From NCBI GenBank assembly GCA_014323675.1, contig JACONN010000002.1:372001-436000 (forward strand): a DNA stretch of 64,000 nt. The letters are read 5' to 3'. This document shows positions 9,469-20,599 of the stretch, piece after piece; positions within the stretch are counted from its first letter, which is position 1; each line of letters starts with the position of its first letter. The notes under the pieces were generated by a model that saw only the letters and a list, made by a program, of their open reading frames with translations, was not told the DNA's origin and made no database searches. Both the position numbers and the translations under genes were made by a program. Origin of the DNA: Hormoscilla sp. GM7CHS1pb. Its GTDB lineage: Bacteria > Cyanobacteriota > Cyanobacteriia > Cyanobacteriales > Desertifilaceae.

Positions 9469-12400
9469 ATGAGCAACTCCCCGGATCGAGATCAACCGAC
9501 TCCACCATCGCCGCCTTCTCAGGGCAACAAACCTCAGAGTCACCCCCGATCTCGGTTGCTGTCGGGAAACAGAACTAAAATCGCGATCGCCCTGGCCTCA
9601 GTAGCGGCGATCGCGGCGGGTGCATATATGGGAGCAAGATATTTACTCTCGGAAAAACTCTACCCGATGCTGGAAACTGAAGCCAGCAAGTTCCTAGAAC
9701 GGGAAGTGAAGTTGGGAAAACTGCAAAGTTTTTCCCTGAATGGGGTCCGCATCGGTCCGGTGTCTATCCCTCCGACCGCCACGGACCCTGATAAGGTGGC
9801 CATAGAAGCTATAGATGTGAGGTGGCAACTGTTGCCAGTGTTGCAGCGTAGCACCTTCCCCTTCCAGATTACCCTGGTGGCACCCGATCTGCACGTGGAA
9901 CAGGATGAACTTGGAGAATGGGTAAACCTGGAGTTCTTGGAGAAAATATCACCAGGAGAACCTCCGCCTGTAGATATAGAAGCTACCTTGAAGATCCAAG
10001 AAGCGTCGATCGCCCTTTTGCCAAATACCGCCACTACCCCTGTAACTAGCGAAATCAATGGCAGGGTCATATTCCAGATGGCTAAGGAGGAAATAGAATA
10101 CGATATCGATGCTGACATCGCCACAGGGAAAGTCAACATCAAGGGGGAAACCCTGATAAAAACGGGAGAAAGCGACATCAGCGCTTTGGTGCAAAACTTA
10201 CCTCTGACAGAATTTAATCCCTTCATCCCTAACGCCGTGGCGGCGATCGCCAGTGGCCAGTTAAATGCGGACCTGAAAGCCCAACTACCTTCCTTCCAAG
10301 AATTGCCCTCTGTTAAGGGAAACCTTAACCTACAGTCCCTTCAGATCCAAGTCCCAGAGTTCCCCCACCCAGTTAATGCTAGCGCCCAACTGGACTTCCA
10401 AGGCAAGATATTTGAGATCGAAGAAATCAAAACTAGCTATAGCGAGAATCTCCAAGCCCTGGTTTCTGGTAAAGTAGATTTAGATCGAGGATACGACATC
10501 GCCGTAGCAGTAGCACCCTTTGGCTTGCCAGAGTTGCTGGAGGTTGCCGCCGTAGAATCTCCCGTAGAATTTGATGGCGAAATGCAACTTGGCTTGTCAG
10601 TCACGGGGGCGATCGAGAACCCGGAGATTAACGGGATCCTCAAAAGCACCAAAGTTACCCGCATAGATAAGCTGGAAATTGCTCTTCTGCAAGCTAACTT
10701 CGGAGGATATCTTTCCCAAGCAGTGCTGAAAGACTTGCAAATAATCCCCCAAGCAGGAGGTAGCATCAGGGGGAAGGGCGAGGTAAAACTGTCTAATGAT
10801 AGTGGCGAGTTTCTGGAACCAGCAGAAATGACCCTATCCTTTGATATGAATGCCCAACTGCCAGTAGACGAGATTGCCAGTCCTTACAATCTCCCACCAG
10901 ATATTAGCATCAGCAACCTCACCGCCCAAGCTCAGGTCCAGGGGACAGTAGCGCAACCAGAAGGGCAGCTGCAATGGCAGGCCCCAGCAGTAGCAGCAGT
11001 AGGGGTAAATAACATTTCCGGTGGGGGTGAAGTTACTCTGATAGACAATCAAGTCCAACTGCACAACAATCGAGTCCAAATAGGTGCAGGAACGATCGCT
11101 ATAGGGGGCAACGGCGACCTGGAAACTGGTGATTTCCAGGCATCTGTGCGGGCCAAAGCAGTGCCTATCGATCCTTTTATCGATCCAGACGTTCCCGGGG
11201 TAACCTTGAGTAATGGCACGGTCAGATTAGCAGGGAATCTCAACTCCCCAGATATAGATAAAATTGCAGGAGGCGCGGACCTGAATCTGAATATAGCAGG
11301 GTCCCGGGCAGTAGTTAATGGTAAGCTGCAAGATGGTTCCTTGGAAGTTAAGGGGAGAACATCTCAAATTCAACTCAACAAATTTATCCCTGACTTGCCC
11401 CTAACAGCTAACCTGCTGGGATCTTCTGTGAATCTTGTTGCCGATCTCAAAGATCTGCTAGCATCAGCTAGAGATCGAGATTTGAATAGCATCAATGCTA
11501 ATGCAAATGTCAGGTTAGGGGTAGAGGACGGTACGGTAAACGCCAATACCCAAATCAATGGTGGCATGGTAGATGTAGCGGCAAACACATCGACCATCTC
11601 ACTAACTCCCCTACTGCGCTTCTTCCTACCCGAGACATCCTTACCACCTGTTAGCCTGTTGGCAAGTCAAGTAAATATCTTAGAGTCTCTAGATAACATC
11701 ATATCAGTAGCACAATCTTCCGATTATACTAGCATTAACCCCACTGCTAATGCTAAAGTGCGACTGGAAGTAGGTGAGGGCAGGGTTTTGGCCACAAGTA
11801 CGGTGAAGGCAGGCCGAGTAGATGTAGGGGCGACAACAGATAGAATAGAACTAACTCCATTCCTGCAAGCATTCCTGCCCGAGACATCGATCGCACCGGT
11901 TACCCTATTAAGCAGTGAAGTAAATATATCTGAGTCATTAAAGGGAATAATATCAGCAGCAATATCCCAGGACTCGAGCAAAATTAACCCTAGGGGCAAG
12001 GCGGAGGCGCGGTTAAAGGTGAATGACGGCAGGGTTTTGGCCACAAGTACGGTGAAGGCAGGGCGGGTGAATGTGGCAGCAGAAACATCTAGGATAGAAC
12101 TAACTCCATTCCTGCAAGACATCCCTGTACCGGTTACCCTGTTGGAAAGTAAGGTGGATTTCTCCGAGTCCCTCCAGGCGATCGTATCAGCAGCGGTATC
12201 CCAAGATTTTACCCAGATCGACCCCAATGCTACTGCTAATGCCAGCTTGAAAGTGGCGGAGGGAACATTAAGGGGGCACTCTCACTCGAAGATAGTAAAT
12301 GGCAGACAAATGTGACAGCATCTCAGCTGCAAGCGGGGGAAGTGTTACAGAAACTGGGAATTCTCAATCCTGCAAGCAAGAGTTCACTACCATTGAATGC

Positions 12401-15400
12401 CCAGGTAAAGATATCAGGAAATCTCGATCCCTTGGTGAATCCTCAGATTCCCTCTACTATTACAGCCGATAAGATCTCAGTGCAGCTAGCAGAACAATTT
12501 CTAGATGCGAGTGGCACGGCCCTAATCTCCAATTTAACCACAGCAGCGAGGTCTGTAGGCTTAGAATTAGACATTGCCGCAAGTTCTGACCTAGATGCTA
12601 TACCCTTCACCCAACTGCTAAGTATGGCACCGGTGGAACGAGACTTCCTGCCTACTCAGCTTAACATCCGAGGAGATGCCGAATTTGAAGGTCGCCTATT
12701 GGCGAAAAACATACTATTAGACCCCTTAACAGCAGATAACTTAAATTTAACAGGAGATCTGGAACTACGGGATTTTGCTTTCAATGAGATGAAGTTCGAT
12801 CGGGTGCTAACGGGTCCAGTGAAGGCAGATCCGGCCCGGGAAATAGCAATTAATTTGCGGGGCAAAAAAGATGCCATATCTGCCCAACTAACACCTTGTT
12901 TCGGTTCGGCATGTATGGCCCCGTATATACCAGCATCCTTGGAAGTCCGACAAGGAGACGGGGAAAATACCTTCCTGGTGCGAGGGAAACAGACGGACGA
13001 CATTTTCAAGGCGAAAATAGAAAATTTGGCTCTGGATGTGCTGAAAATATCCCCAGGAAAGCAGTTGGGCATCCCGGGGGCGATCGAGGGTCTGGTAAAT
13101 GGGGCAGTTGACATAGATATGGCCACATTAGCAACTCAGGGTAACATAGAAATCGCTAAACTAGGACTGGGTTACAGAGAAATAGATCGATTGGCAACTA
13201 GCTTCTTTTATAATAACAAGGTCGCCCAGTTGGCATCTGGTTTGCTGCAGCTGCAAGACAGCCGATATGATTTTAATGGAGGCTTAAATCTCAATACTGG
13301 CGAGGTAGAGGGTAAGGTGAATATTGCCCAAGCTTCCGTGCAAGACATCCTGTTAACCCTGAATTTGCCCAGCTTGCAAAAACTGCAAGAGATATTTGCA
13401 CAATATCAGCCCCCTACCGAGAAGGCAAGTGCCGCAGACGTACAAACCCTGCCAGTAGGAAACCCAGAAGCTCCAGTTTTTAGTCAGCTGCGCCAACTTG
13501 CCCAGAGTAATGTGCTCGTCCAGGGAGATCGAGCAGCAGAAACACCAATATACTTAAATATCCAGGGGGACTATAGGGGCGCGATCGCCCTAGCAGGCAC
13601 CTTAACCAACCCTCAGATAGACGTGGATCTGCAAGGCAAAAATTGGCAGTGGCGTCCCTATCAACCGATTGCCGAACAGTTCCCGAAAAATCAGGGTGCG
13701 GTTCTGGGACCACCGCAAGAGGAGAACCGGGCGATCGCAGTAGAGGAATGGAAAGTTCGAGGAAGTTTGCAGGACCGAGTCATCAAGATCGAGCCCCTAC
13801 GTCTGGAGTTAGGGGATGACTCTGCGATCTCCTTTACAGGGGAACTCTCGGAGCAGAAACTAGGGGGTCTGTTCCAAATAGAGAAGTTCTCCTTGGATAC
13901 AGTGGGCAATGTTGTCGAGCTGCCGATTGACATCAAAGGCAATCTTAACGCCAAAGCTACCTTGGGCCGGAAGCATGACTTTACCCCAGGTACTCGGAGA
14001 AATATCCTTTGCTGATGGGACGATCGACGATCGGCCTTTAGAGGAGATTCAGGGCCAGTTCGCATATAATAACAACCGCCTAGACTTTCGCACCACCCAA
14101 CCTTCTTCTATGCAAGTCCAGGCAAATGTCCCCTTTCCCATAGTGCCAGAGAATAATAGGGCGGAAGTGGACGTGCAGCTGGACACGGAGGCGATCGCTC
14201 TAATTGGATTATTTACTCAAGGAATGCTAGAATGGGTAGATGGCAAGGGGAAAGTGGCGTTACAGGCTAGCGGTAATTTAGATATAGAGGCCAAAAACAT
14301 CAAAAACTTGCAGGCTACGGGTAACGTCAGCCTCGAAAATGCTACAGTCAAGAGCAAAGCCGTCTCGGAAGACCCCCTAATTCTCAACGGCGCGATCGCC
14401 TTAACAGAGAAACATCTGCAGGTAGAGAACCTAGAGGGCAACTTTGAAAAAAGCCAAATCTTCATAACTGGAATATTGCCCATATTCAAACCATTGAGTA
14501 ATAATGACCCAGAGAAACCCATAAAAATATCCATTGATGAAGGGAAGCTGAACTTAAACGGGCTGTACGAGGGGCAAATTGATACAGAGGTAACGATTAG
14601 CGGTAGCGCCCTCCGTCCAGTAATTGCTGGGGAAGTGGCCTTGTCAAATGGGCGAGTAACCCTGCCCCTGGCAGCAAACGGAACTCCGACATCAGCAACT
14701 ATTCCCTCGGCCCCTGCGGAACTGCCGATCGTACCAAAGTTTCGGGATTTTAGGGTAGTGCTGGGGGAGAATTTCAGGGTGAAAAGAAACCCTCTGCTTG
14801 ACATGGAAATTGATGGGGATGTTACCGTGAATGGAGCGTTCCAGGGCTCCCCAGAAGACTTGCAACCAGAGGGTACAATTAACCTCAGGCAGGGAGTAAT
14901 AGATGTATTAAACAACACGCTGTTATTGTCACGGGGCTATGAGAGCAAGATTTCCTTCCTGCCATCTGCAGGATTACTCAATCCTAACCTAGACATGCAG
15001 ATGGAAACAACAGTGATTGACAGTCCCAATAACGAGCGATCGCAGCGTATCCAGGGTCAGAGGAATGAGATTCCCGATAGTAGTGTGGGGTTAAGCAGAC
15101 CTGATGAAATTAACATCTATGTTACTGTCAAAGGGGATTTGCAGCAGCTGCTACTAGCCAGTGATGAAAATCCTTGCCTCGATCGGCTGATTAACATTAA
15201 CCTCCCCACCCAGGGCAGTGTCAGGACTATGGATACCGCAGAATTACAACGGTTAGCCCTTTGCCTGGATGAAGAGGCCGCTCAAATTGCTGCCAACAGG
15301 CAACTACTGTCCAGAGTGGAAATCACTAGCGTGCCAACCCGCAGCGAGGCGGAAATTATCGCCTTGCTGAGCAATCAGTCTGTGGAACTTGTGAAGCAGC

Positions 15401-15651
15401 TGGCTTCAAGTAATGAAGAAGAACTCTTGAGTTTTGCTTTTTCTCGGTATGTAATCGATCCGGTGGTGCGTGATTTCGCGTTCAAACTTGCAAATCTGGT
15501 TACTGGGGCGGGTCAAAAAATTGGTCTGTCAGACTTGAGTGTATATCCAATTTTCGAGGGTTTTTATCCGGTAAATGAGGAGTCTGTGGTCAGGATTATC
15601 TATGACTACGAATTCAATGAGATGAGTGTTCAGTATGAAACGAGGTTTTAA
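9469..15651 (+). CDS. tamB: TamB-like translocation and assembly module protein, two frameshifts
   Basis: This is a protein of about 2,060 residues in three overlapping frames: 9469-12315, 12312-14015 and 13909-15651. A proline-rich N-terminus (residues 1-30) precedes a membrane anchor (IAIALASVAAIAAGAYMGA, about residues 42-62). A very long beta-rich AsmA-like body follows with repeated modules of about 85 residues (GRVDVGATTDRIELTPFLQ, then GRVNVAAETSRIELTPFLQ). The C-terminal DUF490/TamB domain contains DLQPEGTINLRQGVIDVLNN and ends in VRIIYDYEFNEMSVQYETRF. TamB proteins span the periplasm and help lipid or protein transport to the outer membrane. Frame 1 joins frame 2 at a G5 run near 12273, and frame 2 joins frame 3 near 13968 (GGGCCGG). 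Both look like single-base indels, either errors or recent damage. No neighbour is obviously co-transcribed. Confidence 0.88.
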
Positions 15652-15667
15652 TTAAATAGCTGTCAAT

Positions 15668-15909
15668 GGGTGTGGTCATGCATTTGTTAATCTCCTGGCC
15701 AAAAGGATTGCGACACTGCCGCTGTCTCCCCTTTAGCCGTGCACACGCTGCGCTACGCGATCGACGCTGACAGATTACATAGTAGCGCGTAATCCTAGCT
15801 TGTATTATAGATTATACTATATAATACATATCCGGGCGGGAGTCGCTTATCAACCAGTGAAATCGTCAGAATTTTACCTTTTCTTTATCAACTAGTTTTG
15901 ACCACACCC
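15668..15909. mobile_element. MITE type B (GGGTGTGGTC ends), copy 1
   Basis: The left end GGGTGTGGTCATGCATTTGT and the right end ACTAGTTTTGACCACACCC are inverted repeats of the type B family. The copy is 242 bp. Its interior holds CGCTGCGCTACGCGATCG and AT-rich sequence without coding capacity. No convincing target duplication is visible, unlike the copies at 51888 and 52186. It occupies most of the gap immediately after tamB. Confidence 0.75.
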
Positions 15910-15981
15910 TTAGATACCTGTGAAGAACCTTTAGCGTTATGAGTGAAGAACCTTTATTCGCCGAGTCAAGCACCTTTAGCG

Positions 15982-16157
15982 GGTAGTGGTCAATATGTAG
16001 TGCTCTGTCCATGTTAAAATGATGGATAGATATATAGTGGAAGTTTTGATATATAATATTCCCAGACATAAATATCCATCAAAATAAACTGGACATAACA
16101 GTAGTGATTTGACTACGGTCCGGGTTTCAGGCACTAAAATCACTACTTATACCCGGA
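15982..16157. mobile_element. MITE type D interrupted by a second, 98-bp MITE
   Basis: The outer element has the same sequence as 9231-9305: GGTAGTGGTCAATATGTAGTG on the left, then ATTTGACTACGGTCCGGG and CACTAAAATCACTACTTAT on the right. Between the two parts lies 16003-16100, a 98-bp insert. Its ends are TGTCCATGTTAAAATGATGG and, reversed, ATGTCCAGTTTATTTTGATGG. GTAGTG is present on both sides of the insert (15997-16002 and 16101-16106) but only once at 9245-9250, so it is the target duplication. The rest of the gap 15652-16307 is the type B element and short unassigned sequence. Confidence 0.85.
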
Positions 16158-16307
16158 TCTTTGTCACCCATTAATTCGTATGCTCCACCATCTAGATGCT
16201 TCATTCAGCGAAACGCCTTTGCTGGGGCCGATCCTAACTTTTTTATTCAGATCCTTTGCACCAGTGAACTTAATGGTTTGCTCTGCCCGATCGCATCTAA
16301 TGTAACC

Positions 16308-16655
16308 CTAGACAATTTTATCTTTAGCAAACACGCTGAGAATCTTTTTACTCGGACGATCTGCAAGAGAGACAAGTTTATTTGCCAATGCTACTGGAAC
16401 CAGTGCATCGTCATACATATGACACTTCAAGCGACTAACATGATACAAACAGTTTGAAGCATTCAGTAAATCAGACAGAAGAGGATCTAGGGAAACCTCT
16501 TCTGTCGGCAAAGTCAAAACGTAAATATTCTCGTCGGGGGCTTTGTAGATAATCTTTCTACTGTAGTAACTGCTGGAACCGTAGGCATCTGTTGTATTTT
16601 CATCTGACGAATAGCTCTTTCTGCTTCGCCTCACTAAAAATGTCAACAGTTCCAA
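16308..16655 (-). pseudogene. Unrecognised protein fragment downstream of a duplicated methyltransferase tail
   Basis: The frame contains APDENIYVLTLPTEEVSLD, then CLYHVSRLKCHMYDDALV and PVALANKLVSLADRPSKK. The family is not recognised. The first 20 codons overlap the segment duplicated from 17005-17091. There a start ATG just after the methyltransferase stop opens a short frame (DIFSEGKQ) that soon hits a stop; the duplicate has DIFSEAKQKE before its own frame break. By position the fragment could belong to the restriction enzyme or another partner of the methyltransferase. That is a guess from location only. Confidence 0.4.
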
Positions 16656-16812
16656 GTTGCAGAATTTTGTTTAACAGGTTCATAGCTCTGTAATTCCTCG
16701 TTCTCAAGATTAGTAGTCAAGCCGAAATTAATTTTTTCATTTCTGGGTCTTCAAAGCGTATACAAGACTGCTTCGCATATTCTTCTTCAGCTTCAATACT
16801 AACCCATTATTG
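16618..16812 (-). repeat. Partial duplication of the 3' end of the N4-cytosine methyltransferase locus
   Basis: The segment matches about 17005-17206. Shared stretches include CCTCACTAAAAATGTCAA, AATTCCTCGTTCTCAAGATTA and GTCTTCAAAGCGTATACAAG. Relative to the source it has lost about 20 bp near the stop codon and carries scattered substitutions. It ends at CTAACCCATT. The 280 bases from 16813 to 17091 contain a degraded hairpin repeat (16853-16894), the dispersed repeat AAACTCAGATCTTGCACCAT (also near 22526 and 52068), and no gene. Confidence 0.8.
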
Positions 16813-17091
16813 TCAACCCGCTATACAAATTTACTGTTAGCCACGGCCTGACCTGTCTCGTGGGAGCGCTATTCGCACTACCCAGGAGATTGCGAGGGTT
16901 CAAACCCCCGCGTCATAGCTAAAGTAGGTTAAAACTCAGATCTTGCACCATTCGCAACTAGAGGCGGAGCCTCGATAGCGCGGGTAAAAATCATCAATTT
17001 CAGGCTATCTGCTTCCCCTCACTAAAAATGTCAAGTTGCCTAATTTTGTTTTTCAGACTGTTCATAGCCCGGGAATTCCTCGTTCTCAAGA

Positions 17092-20000
17092 TTAAGAGTC
17101 AGACTCAGTATCTTCTGGAGCCGAAATTAATTTTTTCAGTTCTGGGTCTTCAAAGCGTATACAAGACTGCTTCGCATATTCTTCTTCAGCTTCAATACTA
17201 ACCCATTGACGCCCCGTACGCTCTGCTACATAGCCAGTTACGTTTGAACCCGCAAATGGATCTAGCACCAGATCCCCAGGATCGGTCAAAAACTGCACAA
17301 AAAAATCAACAAGGCGAGGCTGGATGCGTGCGGGATAAGGCGTAATTCCTCTTGCTTTGCATTCAGCGTGGAAAAAATCAGTCGAAGTTGTGTTCGACAG
17401 GCTAAATGCACTTCCGGGAATACGCACTTCCGCATCTGGATTGATTGGCTCCATCTCTAATACGTTATGGGATATTGCTCCCCCATTATTTTTTAGGAAA
17501 GAAGATTGGCCTATCTTGTGACCAGAAGGGCGTTTTCCAGCATTGTAGGTGCCACGACTTAGAAGCTTTTGCATCTTCTTACTATAAGGTCTCAGAACTT
17601 TGCTGTTGTCAGCCTTGGGCTCGTCGCTAATTGCCATCCACCACAGTTGAGTGTAGCTGTCTGTGACCCGGCAACGCTTAACATTGACCCATTGCGTAGG
17701 CGATGGTAATCTCGCCGGGTTGTGACAGATGAACTGCTGACATAGCCTCAGCCCTGCATCTTGATGAGAAACAAAGCCTAATAGAGATTGTAGAGGCAGC
17801 AGGGACTGCACGGGACGACGGTCCTCCCAGCAATTATTAAACTAAGCCAGTCCGTCACCGGACCGACTCGTCTTCAAAACCGGACGTGAGACTTTCACCT
17901 CATCCGGCTCCTCAGTTTTGTCACTCTTGTCATGAGTACGGCTTTTACTGCCATCCCTGGCAGATTTGTAGTCGTGGCAATAGTCATGCAGCAACTGCAG
18001 GTTGGCGTACCAATCCTTACCTCCCCTTACGGTTGGCATGATGTGGTCCAATTCCGGAAGTATATCTAGGATCCCGTATTGGTTGACCCCGACTGCCGGT
18101 GTTCTGTCCCTCTAGCACCGGTATTTCGCATTTCCCGTGTTGCTTCTTCAGTAAGTCGATCACTCGTGTGCTTACATCCGGGCTCTTTGGAAGTCTCTTG
18201 CTCCAGTACACTAGGTTACCGTCGAATGGGCTAGCTGTCCCCTTCACCTTTGCGTGTCTGATTATCTCAGTTTCGGCGTGTCGGGTAAGCTCTATTTCCT
18301 CTCCATTTTTGGTCTTGCCAGTAAAGTTCCACTGTTTCTCCTTGGTAGGGGTCCAGTACTTCTTGGCAATCCATTCGCCCGATTTGTTGGGATGCCTTCT
18401 GTTTGCCCATTGCCACAGCAGCTTCCATAGGTGATTGTCCATATTGCTGTAAGTTTCCTTACTTACTACAGTACTGAAGTATTTGCACCATCCCTTTATT
18501 ATTGGGTTCAGTTTGGCTATTAATGCCGCCTGTGGTGCCGCTTTGTGGCTGCAAACTACTTGAGATAGTTGCTCTTTATGTTTCCTGATGGATTTGCTGC
18601 TGGGTTTGATTAGTGTCTTGAATCCTAAGATGGCCCCGTGCGGAGATTTGCCGCTTCTGTGTTTCCCTACCCTGTACTGGCGAATATTGAACCCCAAGAA
18701 GTCGAACCCAGGGTCATTCCCCTCAAGGGTATGGGATATGTTGGTTTTTTCCGCTTTTAACTCCAGACCTACTCCTTTTAACCATTGCTCGACGACTCCT
18801 TTTGCTCGTTCTATCATTGATCGGTCATCATGCATTACCACAAGGTCATCGGCATATCTGACTACTGTCAGTTTCTCCTTTTCCTTTTTGGTTCGGACTA
18901 ATTCCATCACTGCCATCTCTAACCCCTGTAGGGCGATGTTGGCCAATAGAGGGGATATTACACCCCCCTGTGGAGTCCCTGCATCTGTGGGTTGCCATTT
19001 TTCCTGGTCCATCACCCCGGCTTTTAACCATGCCCGTATCTGTCTACGGATTGGTGATGTATTATTCAATTTGTTAAGGAGCGTTGAGTGGTCAATTCTA
19101 TCAAAACACTTGGTGATATCTGCGTCTAGCACCCATTTTGCTTTTTTGTTGATGCTGAGGAATATTGCCTCGATTGCATCGTGACATCCCCTTCCTGGTC
19201 TGAATCCGTATGAATTGGCCTCCATATACGCCTCCCACTCGGGCTCTAGCGCTAGCTTGACCAATCCCTGTAATGCGCGGTCGTGCATCGTCGGTATACC
19301 TAATGGTCGCTTTTCGTCCCGTCCAGGCTTTGGTACCCAGACCCTACGTGTGGGTCGGGCTTTTGCCTCTCGGGTGACTCTGAGCTCCCTTACCAGTTCC
19401 TGACGTTTTCCTGGGGTCAGTGCTTTCACACCGTCCACGCCTGCCGTCTTCTTTCCCTGGTTCTGTTGTGTTACCTGCCGTACCGCTATCATCTTTGCGG
19501 ACCATGACCGATTCAGTAACCCTTGGAGCTTGCGAACTTTCTGCTTATTGCCTTCCTGTGCCGCTCTGTAAATTTGTTTTTGCAGCTTAAAGACTATCCT
19601 TTCTAGCTTGTGCCAGGGGACGGCCTTCCAGTCATACACTTGTCTTTCGACTATGTTCCGTGACATATTCACTACTACTAACAACTCCACATTTGACAAA
19701 ACCGTGAGGGCGTCAGCTCTATCCTGCTCATTACAAACAGGCATTTGCTTCTCCACTCAATCTTTCCCAGTTGTAACCTGCCTGATGGAAGCAGATGGTT
19801 GCGCCTGTGGTGGCTACTCAACCTTATCGACCGGTGGTTGAGAGTACAGCAACTGGTTTACTTCGTTCCTACAGATGATTGGTAGTAACCTTAGGTAGAT
19901 TCCATGCGCCGGGTTTGTTGTCAGTGCTTATTGGTCGGTTGGGTATCCGCCAATGACCGTTATCCTTTCCCTTTTGGGCCAGTGTGTCAGCCCTATTACA

Positions 20001-20536
20001 CTGGTTTATTGTTACGACACTGTAAATCTTCGCTTTTATGCTCACCATAGTTACTTGCTCGACGGTGACCGGTTTTAGGCTACCAGTCAGAGCGCCTTTC
20101 CTTCTCGTTTCACGCTTTGATGCCATCTCGAACGTGGAGAAGGTGCTGTTACTCCTGCACCTGGAGAGGTGGACTTTCACCACCATCACCTGTAAGTTCT
20201 CAGGGCTAATGAAACCCCGGTAGCGGTCCCCCTTCTTGACCCGCGTCAAGTCAGTTTACGCTAAACGAATCACACACCTAATTCAATAACTATCGATCCG
20301 TCTGGTTTTAACAGACGGGACAAAATCGGTGCGAGCTCGGCAAACCATTTCAGATAGTCTTCTCCTTTGTGGTTTCCATATCGCTTCTTTTTGTTCAGTG
20401 GGAACGGTGGCGAAGTGAAGACTAGCTGTACCTGGCCTTCTAGCGATCGTCCTAAATCACCATTCAGGAGTTCCTCGCAGTTGCCGAGGTAAAATTTACC
20501 GAGTTGTGTGCCGGTGTATGGTTCAATGGTAGTCAC
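17092..20536 (-). CDS. DNA N4-cytosine methyltransferase interrupted by a group II intron
   Basis: Exon 1 (20536-20276) encodes 87 residues with catalytic motif IV TSPPF and ends IVIELG. Exon 2 (17835-17092) starts NCWEDRRPVQSLLPLQSLLGF. It carries KARGITPYPARIQPRLVDFF and then the AdoMet-binding motif I VLDPFAGSNVTGYVAE, and ends PEDTESDS. Joining GGT at 20276 to AAT at 17835 gives one frame of 334 residues with no missing segment: the junction reads IELG-NCWEDRRP, as in intact relatives. Motif IV before motif I is the beta-class order, and SPPF points to N4-cytosine methylation. It would belong to a type II restriction-modification system or be a solitary methylase. Expression needs intron splicing. 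Confidence 0.88.
17842..19756 (-). CDS. ltrA: Group II intron reverse transcriptase/maturase with frameshifted HNH domain
   Basis: The N-terminal RT-0 region (QIYRAAQEGNKQKVRKLQ) is followed by the reverse-transcriptase blocks: TAGVDGVKAL, RPLGIPTMHDRALQ, SYGFRPGRGCHDAIEAIF, DADITKCFDRIDH, GTPQGGVISPLLAN and VVRYADDLVVMH with the catalytic YADD. A maturase (X) domain follows with NPIIKGWCKYFS. The C-terminal HNH endonuclease is split. The main frame stops at 18017 after LLKKQHGKCEIPV, while LDHIMPTVRGGKDW, NLQLLHDYCHDYK lies in the next frame (18051-17842). The first Cys pair is not intact. The protein promotes splicing and retrohoming into DNA. A frameshifted HNH would impair second-strand cleavage but not necessarily splicing. 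The start could also be at 19666 (MSRNIVERQ). Confidence 0.9.
17876..17910 (-). ncRNA. Group II intron domain V
   Basis: On the minus strand the 35-nt hairpin opens with GAGCCGGATGAGGTGAAAGT and closes with CTCACGTCCGGTT. It keeps the GAAA tetraloop and paired arms of the catalytic domain V. It lies about 40 nt from the 3' splice site, the usual spacing. Confidence 0.9.
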
Positions 20537-20599
20537 GGATTCTTTTCACTGTTTCTCATTGGATCTATGATAGCAGACGATCGTACTTCTGTACAATTT

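Larger units (their letters stand above)
17836..20275 (-). mobile_element. Complete group II intron (about 2,440 bp)
   Basis: The 5' boundary on the minus strand is GTGTGATTCG, fitting the GUGYG consensus. The 3' end is TTAGTTTAAT, ending in AT. Domain V is clear at 17910-17876: GAGCCGGATGAGGTGAAAGT, then CTCACGTCCGGTT. It is followed by a domain VI hairpin (GTCGGTCCGG, TGAC, GGACTGGCTT). About 520 bases upstream of the protein gene (19757-20275) hold the structured domain I region without another gene. The encoded protein occupies domain IV. The intron restores a methyltransferase frame exactly when removed, so the boundaries are trusted to the base or nearly so. Confidence 0.92.

Noticed and set aside
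16890..16925. tRNA-like T-arm sequence (GGGTTCAAACCCCCGC)
   Set aside because: No matching D-arm, anticodon arm or acceptor stem could be found upstream; the segment belongs to a hairpin repeat.
20270..20536. Independent small methyltransferase gene
   Set aside because: It is exon 1 of the intron-split N4-cytosine methyltransferase; joining to 17835 restores one frame.
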